Shown here: positions 7,417 through 12,858 of the stretch, piece after piece | Position numbering within the stretch: position 1 is the first letter of the stretch | Layout: every line of letters begins with the position of its first letter | Origin: Desulfohalobiaceae bacterium | GTDB lineage: Bacteria; Desulfobacterota; Desulfovibrionia; Desulfovibrionales; Desulfothermaceae | Assembly: GCA_021737525.1 (NCBI GenBank) | Contig: JAIPDU010000010.1 | Coordinates: 1 to 17,069, forward strand | Length of the DNA stretch: 17,069 nt | Reading direction: 5' to 3' | Made by a program: the position numbers and the translations under genes | The notes under the pieces: model-generated | Database searches by the model: none | What the model saw: only the letters and a program-made list of their open reading frames with translations | Told to the model about the DNA's origin: nothing

Positions 7417-7544
7417 GTCAGTAGGTCAGTGCGTCAGTGAGTCAGTGCATCAGTGAGTCGGTGCGTCAGTGAGTCGGTGCGTCAGTGAGACACCGACATA
7501 CTGACATACCGACATACTGACTTACTGACATACTGAGTTACCGA
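7402..7544 (+). repeat. 8-nt periodic inverted array forming a long hairpin
   Basis: Eleven direct octamers of consensus TC[AG]GTG[AC]G run from 7402 to 7489. They are followed by seven units in reverse orientation (consensus [AT][CT]AC[CT]GAC) from 7490 to 7544. The halves pair around a loop at 7480-7490. Stem 7473-7479/7491-7497 is perfect, and pairing continues every 8 nt out to about 7426/7544 with one or two mismatches per unit. The recurring GTG/TAC pairing gives one G-U wobble per unit in plus-strand RNA, which would be C-A mismatches in minus-strand RNA. The trmFO stop lies in the second unit and the larB stop in the last unit, so it separates convergent genes and may end trmFO transcription. 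Confidence 0.85.
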
Positions 7545-8317
7545 ATTCCTCTGTCCCCTGTCGCCCGGAGGATCTTGACCGCGTTCAGGGCCGCGCCGAA
7601 GCCGTTGTCGATGTTGACCACGGAGACGCCGGGGGCACAGCTGTTGAGCATGCCCAGGAGCGCGGCCAGTCCCTGAAAGGAGGCGCCGTAGCCCACGGAG
7701 GTGGGCACGGCGAGAATGGGCTTGTCCAGCATCCCTCCAAGCACGCTTGCCAGGGCCCCCTCCATGCCCGCGACAACGACGAGGAGTCTCGCCTGCTGCA
7801 GATTCTCCAAATGGGGGGTAATGCGGTGCAACCCGGCCACTCCCACGTCGCTGACCAAGCCCGCGCGCACCCCGAAGAAGCGGGCCGTTCCCAGGGCCTC
7901 CAGGGCTACGGGCATATCCGAGGCACCGGCTGCGGCAACCACCAGATCCCCTTGGCTTGAGTGCGGGGGCTCAAGATCCAGCTCCCGGCCCAGGGAGAAC
8001 AGGCTGGCTTCCGGCCGGAAGGACCCCCCGGGAAAGTAATCCAGGAGCATCCCCCCCTGTTCCGGAGTCAGCTTGGTGGCCAGGACCGGCTGACCCGTGT
8101 CGTGGATGCCGGAGACAGCCTCCCGGAGCTGCTCCTCGGACTTGCCCCCGCCGTAGACCACCTCGGCCTGTCCTGTTCGCAGGCCGCGATGTGGGTCCAC
8201 GCACACCCCGTGGGCAAGCTCACGGTAGGGATAGTGCCGCAGCTGTTCCCTGGCCTGTTCCGGGGTGAGCTCACCGCGGCCGACCTTGTCCAGGATGGTG
8301 TCCAGATCGCTGCTCAT
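7538..8317 (-). CDS. larB: nickel-pincer cofactor biosynthesis protein LarB
   Basis: LarB is the carboxylase/hydrolase that converts nicotinic acid adenine dinucleotide to pyridinium-3,5-biscarboxylate mononucleotide, the first step toward the nickel-pincer cofactor of lactate racemase and related enzymes. The 259-residue protein has an N-terminal LarB-specific part (residues 1-110) and a C-terminal PurE/AIR-carboxylase-like domain. The latter includes the AAAGASDMPVALEA, VVVAGMEGALASV and PTSVGYGASFQG segments. The start ATG at 8317 gives the usual N-terminus (DLDTILDKV..GELTPEQA). An in-frame ATG at 8473 would add 52 residues of low-complexity sequence and is rejected. The ribosome-binding site is weak. 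No larC, larE or larA is in the window. The C-terminus and stop touch the octamer array. Confidence 0.92.
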   Translation of the reverse strand: MSSDLDTILDKVGRGELTPEQAREQLRHYPYRELAHGVCVDPHRGLRTGQAEVVYGGGKSEEQLREAVSGIHDTGQPVLATKLTPEQGGMLLDYFPGGSFRPEASLFSLGRELDLEPPHSSQGDLVVAAAGASDMPVALEALGTARFFGVRAGLVSDVGVAGLHRITPHLENLQQARLLVVVAGMEGALASVLGGMLDKPILAVPTSVGYGASFQGLAALLGMLNSCAPGVSVVNIDNGFGAALNAVKILRATGDRGIR

Positions 8318-8410
8318 GGGATGAGGCCGTCCTTGCTCCGATTTACACTGTGTGCGCTTTGGTTTAGGATCGAAAGGCATTTCCTGTTCCGGCCCATTTC
8401 CACTGAGGCC

Positions 8411-8462
8411 GGAGCGCTTTTTCCGCTCCCGCGGGAGAGGAGAGAGGTTGCTTTCCTCTCTC
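8411..8462. other. three adjacent hairpins in the larB/aminotransferase spacer
   Basis: In the 273-base divergent spacer three perfect inverted repeats lie side by side. GGAGCG at 8411-8416 pairs with CGCTCC at 8424-8429 (7-nt loop). CTCCCGCGGGAG at 8426-8437 is a 12-base palindrome that overlaps the first. GAGAGAGG at 8440-8447 pairs with CCTCTCTC at 8455-8462 (7-nt loop). The first two cannot form together, so switching is possible. They could be operators or leader structures for either gene. No known riboswitch is recognised and no clear promoter is seen. Confidence 0.5.
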
Positions 8463-8590
8463 GAGAGAGCCATGTATACGGTGCATCACAAGCCGCATTT
8501 TGTCCAGACGCTGCGACTGCGTCATCCCCGTTTCTGTCTGGCTGGAGCGGCGCATCCGGTGAAACCCAAGCTCGAGAACGCGAGGTGTCT

Positions 8591-9793
8591 ATGGCTGTGC
8601 TTTCCCAGCAGATCGGCGATTTTTTGACCAAGAGCTCCTGGATCAGGCGGATGTTCGATGCCGGGGCCGAGCTGAAGCGGAAACACGGGGAAGAGAAGGT
8701 ATGCGACTTCAGCCTGGGCAACCCGGACCTCCCCGCTCCCTCCGGGGTCAAGCGCGGTCTGGAGCGGATCGCCTCCAGGGCGGAGGATCCCTATTGCTTC
8801 GGGTATATGCAAAATCCCGGCTTTCCCGGAGTGCGGGACCGGCTGGCAAAGCACCTGAGCGGGGAGCAGGGCGTTTCCGTGGCCCGTGAGGACGTTATGC
8901 TCAGCTGCGGGGCCGCAGGCGGGCTCAACTGTCTCCTGCGGGCCGTCCTTGAGCCAGGGGAGGAGGTGATCTGTCCCACGCCGCACTTCGTGGAATACGG
9001 CTTCTACCTCTCCAACCACGGGGGGACCCTGCGGCCGGTTCCGGCCAAGGAGGGGGACTTCCGGCTGGACATCGAGGCAATAGAGCGGGCCTTTACCGAG
9101 CGCACCCGCATGGTGCTGATCAATTCCCCCAACAATCCCACGGGCCAGATCTATTCCGAGGAGGAGCTGAAAGAGCTGGGCGATCTCCTGCGGCGCATGA
9201 ACGCGGAGAGCTCGCGGCCCGTGCTCCTCGTCTCCGACGAGCCGTATCGCTTTCTGACCTTTGACGGCCACGAGGTCCCCTCCGTGCTCCGTTTTTTCGA
9301 GAACAGCGTGGTGGTCAGCTCCTTCTCCAAGAATCTGTCCCTGGCCGGGGAGCGGATCGGATACGTCCTGCTCCATCCGGACATGCCCTTTAAATCCGAG
9401 CTCATGGACGGCCTGGTCTACACCAACCGCATCCTGGGCTATGTCAACGCCCCCACCCTGGGCCAGCAGATCATCGACGAGGCCCTGGGCGAAGAGGTGG
9501 ACACCTCGGTCTACGTCAGGCGCAGGGACAAGCTCGCGGATATCCTGGGCCGGGCGGGATACGAGTTCCATCCCCCCAAGGGGAGCTTCTATTTCTTTCC
9601 CAAGGCCCCGGGCGGAGATGACGTGGAATTCACCCGCATCCTGCAGGACGAGCTTGTTCTGGCCGTGCCGGGATCCGGATTCGGCGGTCCGGGGCACTTC
9701 CGGCTCTCCTTCTGTGTTCCGGACAGGGTCATCGACAATTCCGCCCCCGGATTCCAGCGAGCCATGGACCGGATAGGGGATAGTGATAAATGA
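8591..9793 (+). CDS. class I/II PLP-dependent aminotransferase
   Basis: This 400-residue fold-type I aminotransferase moves an amino group from an amino acid to a 2-oxo acid in the cytoplasm, using pyridoxal phosphate. The landmarks are in order: FSLGNPDLPAP near residue 40 (substrate loop), the NNPTG motif at 181-185, the PLP-binding DEPY at 216-219, the Schiff-base lysine Lys247 in SSFSKNLSLAGERIGY, and the conserved Arg near 255. A late Arg in GHFRLSFC would bind the substrate carboxylate. The ATG at 8591 is preceded by GAGG at suitable spacing. Nothing upstream in frame resembles the family. Substrate specificity cannot be read with confidence, and aspartate or aromatic amino acids are both possible. 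It is flanked by a repeat-filled spacer on its 3' side. Confidence 0.88.
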   Translation: MAVLSQQIGDFLTKSSWIRRMFDAGAELKRKHGEEKVCDFSLGNPDLPAPSGVKRGLERIASRAEDPYCFGYMQNPGFPGVRDRLAKHLSGEQGVSVAREDVMLSCGAAGGLNCLLRAVLEPGEEVICPTPHFVEYGFYLSNHGGTLRPVPAKEGDFRLDIEAIERAFTERTRMVLINSPNNPTGQIYSEEELKELGDLLRRMNAESSRPVLLVSDEPYRFLTFDGHEVPSVLRFFENSVVVSSFSKNLSLAGERIGYVLLHPDMPFKSELMDGLVYTNRILGYVNAPTLGQQIIDEALGEEVDTSVYVRRRDKLADILGRAGYEFHPPKGSFYFFPKAPGGDDVEFTRILQDELVLAVPGSGFGGPGHFRLSFCVPDRVIDNSAPGFQRAMDRIGDSDK

Positions 9794-9801
9794 TGGGTTG
9801 C

Positions 9802-9878
9802 GAGTCCGGGAAAAGGCTCCGGGGGCATATCCCCTTCCAGGGCCTTCGGCTCCGGAATCCGGCCTCCGGGATCTCCTG
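9802..9878 (+). repeat. degenerate heptamer array, TCCGGAA family
   Basis: The 273-base aminotransferase-ffh spacer has no gene. Its first part can be read as eleven heptamers in register. The clearest are TCCGGAA, TCCGGCC and TCCGGGA at 9851-9871, preceded by CTTCGGC, and the earlier ones (9802-9843) are much degraded. A short GGGG/CCCC inverted repeat lies at about 9822-9834. No T-run follows, so it is not a convincing terminator. Confidence 0.45.
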
Positions 9879-9879
9879 T

Positions 9880-9908
9880 TTGACGTGAGCTCGAGAATCA
9901 AGTAAATA
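9880..9908 (+). promoter_or_regulatory. possible promoter for the ffh cluster
   Basis: TTGACG at 9880-9885, a 17-base spacer and TAAATA at 9903-9908 form a possible sigma70-type promoter in the only AT-rich stretch of this spacer. TATATT at 9911-9916 is an alternative -10 with worse spacing. The leader to the ffh start would be about 150 nt, and its second half is a heptamer array. Confidence 0.4.
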
Positions 9909-9991
9909 AATATATTTTGTCTTTGATCCCGGCTGACAGAGCCCTCAAGGGAACACCCGTGGTTATGCGCCGGTGGCGGCTGCCCCGTGCT

Positions 9992-10061
9992 TCCCGACAT
10001 CTTTCCTCTGTCCTCCGGCATCTGGCCCCTGTTATCTGACCTCTGACCTCTGGCTAACTGG
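9992..10061 (-). repeat. heptamer array immediately before ffh (GTCAGAG family, minus orientation)
   Basis: Ten consecutive heptamers in exact register fill 9992-10061. On the plus strand they read like ATCTGAC, CTCTGAC, CTCTGGC, CTCCGGC. On the minus strand the consensus is G[TC]C[AG]GA[GT], the same family as 5966-6014 and 14148-14202. The array stops five bases before the ffh ATG and occupies the place where the ribosome-binding site should be. Confidence 0.7.
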
Positions 10062-10066
10062 TACAT

Positions 10067-11518
10067 ATGTTCGACAATCTCTCTGAACGTCTCGAAGGCG
10101 TATTCAAGCGTTTCCGGGGCAAGGGCCGCCTGGACGAGAAGAGCATCCAGGAAGGCCTGCGCGAGGTGCGTCTTGCCCTGCTGGAGGCGGACGTCAACTA
10201 CCGCGTGGTCAAGGACTTCATCGAGACCGTGCGGGAGCGGGCCCTGGACCAGGAGGTCCTGGCCAGCCTGACCCCGGGGCAGCAGGTGGTCAAGATCGTG
10301 CACGAGGAGCTGGTCCAGCTCCTGGGCGGAGCGAACGAGCCCCTGGACCTCAAGGGCTCGCCGGGAGTGATCATGCTCGTGGGCCTGCAGGGCTCGGGCA
10401 AGACCACGACCGCCGCCAAGCTCGCTCAGCACCTGCGGAGCATGGAGCTATCCCCGTACATGGTCCCCGCGGACGTATACCGTCCCGCTGCCATCGACCA
10501 GCTGCAGCAGCTCGGATCCGACCTCGAGGTCCCGGTCCATCCCTCCACCTCGCAGGACAGCCCGGTGGACATCTGCGAGGCGGCGGTGAAGGAGGCCGGC
10601 CGCAACGGCTCCGACGTGGTGCTCTTGGACACCGCCGGCAGACTGCACATCAACGAGGAGCTCATGCAGGAGCTCGCCGCCATCCGGGATCGGGTCCAAC
10701 CCAGGGAGATCCTCCTCGTGGCAGATTCCATGACCGGCCAGGACGCGGTCAATGTGGCCCAGAGCTTCCAGGAGCGCCTGGATCTCTCCGGAGTGATCCT
10801 GACCAAGATGGAAGGCGACGCCCGCGGCGGAGCCGCCCTGTCCATACGCTCCATCCTGCAGCGGCCCATCAAGTTCGTGGGCGTGGGGGAGAAGATCCAG
10901 GATCTGGAGACCTTCCATCCGGATCGCGTGGCCAATCGCATCCTGGGCATGGGCGATGTGTTGACCCTCATCGAGAAGGCCCAGAGCGAATACGACGAGG
11001 AGGAATCCGAGGTCCTCCAGCGCAAGATGGAGAAGGCCAGCTTCGATCTGGAGGATTTCCGTTCCCAGATGCGCAAGATCCGCAAGATGGGCTCCATCGA
11101 CGGCCTGCTCAAGCTCATGCCCGGCATGGGCCAGATCCGGGAGCAGCTTCAGGACGTGCAGATGCCGGAGAAGGAGCTCTCCAGGATCGAGGCCATGATC
11201 AACTCCATGACCCCCTGGGAGCGGAAGAGGCCCAAGGCGCTCAACGCGAGCCGGAAGAACCGCATCGCCAAGGGCAGCGGCACTACGCAGCAGGACGTGA
11301 ACGATCTGTTGAAGAAGTTCAGCCAGATGCAGAAGATGATGAAGAAGTTCTCCGGAAAGAAGAAGGGGGGCTCGGCCGAGATGGCGGGCATTCCCGGAAT
11401 GCCGGGGATGGACGAGGCCGGCATGGGCGGCCTGCCCTCAGGGAAGGGCAAGGGCTCCTCCTTCACCAAGAAGAGCCCCAAGAGAAAAAAACGGGAAAAG
11501 AAAAAGAAAAAGAAGTAG
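10067..11518 (+). CDS. ffh: signal recognition particle protein Ffh (SRP54)
   Basis: Ffh is the GTPase of the signal recognition particle. It binds signal sequences on ribosomes and 4.5S RNA and docks with FtsY at the membrane. The 483-residue protein has the N domain (1-95), the G domain with P-loop GLQGSGKTT (106-114), DTAGR (188-192) and TKMEGD (246-251), and the Met-rich M domain (about 325-440) with GMPGM-type linkers. The tail is unusually basic: the last 14 residues are nearly all Lys or Arg, from a very A-rich stretch. The MFDNLSERLE start is typical of Ffh, so the ATG at 10067 is secure, yet no Shine-Dalgarno precedes it and a heptamer array abuts it. It is first of the cluster with rpsP downstream. 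Confidence 0.97.
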   Translation: MFDNLSERLEGVFKRFRGKGRLDEKSIQEGLREVRLALLEADVNYRVVKDFIETVRERALDQEVLASLTPGQQVVKIVHEELVQLLGGANEPLDLKGSPGVIMLVGLQGSGKTTTAAKLAQHLRSMELSPYMVPADVYRPAAIDQLQQLGSDLEVPVHPSTSQDSPVDICEAAVKEAGRNGSDVVLLDTAGRLHINEELMQELAAIRDRVQPREILLVADSMTGQDAVNVAQSFQERLDLSGVILTKMEGDARGGAALSIRSILQRPIKFVGVGEKIQDLETFHPDRVANRILGMGDVLTLIEKAQSEYDEEESEVLQRKMEKASFDLEDFRSQMRKIRKMGSIDGLLKLMPGMGQIREQLQDVQMPEKELSRIEAMINSMTPWERKRPKALNASRKNRIAKGSGTTQQDVNDLLKKFSQMQKMMKKFSGKKKGGSAEMAGIPGMPGMDEAGMGGLPSGKGKGSSFTKKSPKRKKREKKKKKK

Positions 11519-11519
11519 C

Positions 11520-11575
11520 CCCAAGGCGCTTGGGAAGCTCTTTTTGCCTCGACTGCGGAAAAAGTCCCTCTTTTT
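11520..11575 (+). terminator. attenuator-like structures between ffh and rpsP
   Basis: Directly after the ffh stop, CCCAAG (11520-11525) pairs with CTTGGG (11529-11534) and is followed by a T5 run at 11541-11545, a weak terminator shape. Beyond it, AAAAAG at 11559-11564 can pair either with CTTTTT at 11540-11545 or with CTTTTT at 11570-11575, giving two mutually exclusive A/T-rich stems. This could reduce read-through from ffh into the ribosomal genes. The stems are weak. Confidence 0.4.
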
Positions 11576-11588
11576 GGCGTGGATTGTT

Positions 11589-11617
11589 TTGACACAAGAG
11601 CAATGAATAAATAAGAT
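11589..11617 (+). promoter_or_regulatory. possible promoter directly before rpsP
   Basis: A perfect -35 hexamer TTGACA (11589-11594), a 17-base spacer and TAAGAT (11612-11617) precede rpsP. Transcription would begin near 11624, downstream of the good Shine-Dalgarno GGAGGT at 11618-11623 and only about five bases before the ATG. Either the transcript is nearly leaderless or the match is fortuitous. Confidence 0.3.
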
Positions 11618-11628
11618 GGAGGTATAGG

Positions 11629-11880
11629 ATGGCCCTAAGACTCAGATTGACCCGGATGGGTTCCAAAAAGCGACCGTTCTACAGGATTGTGGCCGTGAAC
11701 AGCCAAGCGCGCAGGGACGGCAAGTTCCTGGACTTTCTGGGCCACTACAATCCGATGCAGAACCCGCAGGAGCTCAAGGTCGATCAGGACAAAGCCAAGC
11801 AGTGGATGGACAAGGGAGCCAAGCCCACGGAGACCGTTCGTTCCCTGTTGCAGCGGGTTGGATTCTACGCGCAGAGCTAG
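11629..11880 (+). CDS. rpsP: 30S ribosomal protein S16
   Basis: S16 is a small-subunit protein that binds 16S rRNA and helps early 30S assembly. The 83-residue product has the family N-terminus ALRLRLTRMGSKKRPFYRIVA, the conserved SQARRDGKF and LGHYNP segments, and ends after the usual VGFYAQ-type strand. Its length is normal. The ATG at 11629 is preceded by GGAGGT. It lies 110 bases after ffh and 69 before khpA, the standard order in this group. Confidence 0.97.
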   Translation: MALRLRLTRMGSKKRPFYRIVAVNSQARRDGKFLDFLGHYNPMQNPQELKVDQDKAKQWMDKGAKPTETVRSLLQRVGFYAQS

Positions 11881-11949
11881 ACGCCACAAGCGGAAGCGGC
11901 TGGGACATAGCGGCCGGCATGAACCCCGAAGCAGAAGTGGAGGTGCGTT

Positions 11950-12183
11950 ATGTTCAAGGAACTCATCGAGTACATCGCCAAGGCTTTAGTGGACAATCCC
12001 GATGCCGTCGACGTGGCCGAGGTCGAGGGAGAACAGACCTCCGTGATCGAGTTGCGGGTCGCCAAGGAGGACCTGGGCAAGGTCATCGGCAGGCAGGGGC
12101 GCACAGCCAGGGCGATGCGCACCATCCTCGGAGCTGTTTCCACCAAGGCGCAGAAGCGGGTGGTTCTGGAAATCCTGGAATAG
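11950..12183 (+). CDS. khpA: KH-domain RNA-binding protein KhpA
   Basis: This 77-residue protein is a single type II KH domain of the KhpA (YlqC) family, an RNA-binding protein that can partner with KhpB/EloR in Gram-positives. The GxxG loop is GRQG at residues 47-50, within LGKVIGRQGRTARAMRTIL. The N-terminus (MFKELIEYIAKALVDNPDAVDV) is characteristic. GGAGG precedes the ATG. It sits between rpsP and rimM, as in many bacteria, and its RNA targets here are unknown. Confidence 0.95.
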   Translation: MFKELIEYIAKALVDNPDAVDVAEVEGEQTSVIELRVAKEDLGKVIGRQGRTARAMRTILGAVSTKAQKRVVLEILE

Positions 12184-12199
12184 GTTTCCCTAACAGCCT

Positions 12200-12736
12200 A
12201 TGTCTCAGTCCGGTTTTCTGACTCTGGGCAGGGTTCGGAAACCGCACGGCCTGAAAGGGGAGTTCCGCGTAGAGAGCTATGCCGGCTCCCCTTTTGTTTT
12301 TGAGTCCCTGTCCCGGATCTATCTCAAGCAAGAGGGCCGCCGTCCGGAAAAGTTCTTGATCCAGAGCGTCAGGCACGGCGAGGGCGAGCTATTGCTCCGT
12401 GTGACCGGGATAGAATCCAGGCAGCGGGCCCTGGAGTACCACAGCGCCGCCGTCTGGGTCCGCAAGCGTGATCTGCCCCCTCTGGAGCCGGACGAGGTCT
12501 ATCTCGGCGACCTCGCCGGATTCGCCGTATACCTCCCGGATCGCTCCCGCCTGGGGACACTGGAGCGCGCTGAAGTGGTCTCCGGACAGGAAATGTGGAC
12601 CATCCTCACCCGCGAGGGCCGTGAGGTGCTCTTTCCCGCCAGGGAGGAGCTCGTTCCGGAGCTGGATCTCCGGGCCAAAGAGGCGGTAATCGATCCTCCC
12701 CCCGGCTTGCTCGCCGTGTATGGAGTGGAAGGATGA
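12200..12736 (+). CDS. rimM: 16S rRNA processing/30S maturation factor RimM
   Basis: RimM assists maturation of the 30S head and binds S19. The 178-residue protein has the N-terminal RimM beta-barrel, opening with LGRVRKPHGLKGEFRVESYA (the KPHGLKGE signature), and the C-terminal PRC-barrel, beginning near YLGDLAGFAVY and closing with LFPAREELVPELDLRAKEAVIDPPPGLL (shown in part). The start ATG lies 16 bases after the khpA stop with only a weak Shine-Dalgarno, suggesting coupled translation. The length is typical. A 122-base spacer separates it from trmD and contains no gene and no clear regulatory signal. Confidence 0.95.
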   Translation: MSQSGFLTLGRVRKPHGLKGEFRVESYAGSPFVFESLSRIYLKQEGRRPEKFLIQSVRHGEGELLLRVTGIESRQRALEYHSAAVWVRKRDLPPLEPDEVYLGDLAGFAVYLPDRSRLGTLERAEVVSGQEMWTILTREGREVLFPAREELVPELDLRAKEAVIDPPPGLLAVYGVEG

Positions 12737-12858
12737 TGCGCAATCGCAGTCGGGTGCAGCTCGTGTCCTGTCTAGCCCGAGCCCTGTCTTCATCTTTTGT
12801 TCCCTCGCGATTATTCCCATGTTCCGGCGATAAGTGAAACAGGACAAGAAACGAGCTC

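Noticed and set aside
7402..7544. CRISPR array
   Set aside because: Units are contiguous 8-mers without spacers, change orientation halfway, and no cas genes are near.
8318..8473. 52-residue N-terminal extension of LarB
   Set aside because: The extra sequence is low-complexity and passes through the hairpin cluster. LarB proteins begin at the segment encoded from 8317.
8472..8627. Short plus-strand ORF beginning MYTVHHKPHF before the aminotransferase
   Set aside because: It overlaps the true aminotransferase start in another frame, has no family resemblance and no good ribosome-binding site.
12737..12858. Regulatory structure in the rimM-trmD spacer (TCGGG/CCCGA pair and CCTGTCT twice)
   Set aside because: The stem is only 5 bp with a 21-base loop, and the word repeats only twice at 16-base spacing, so chance is sufficient.
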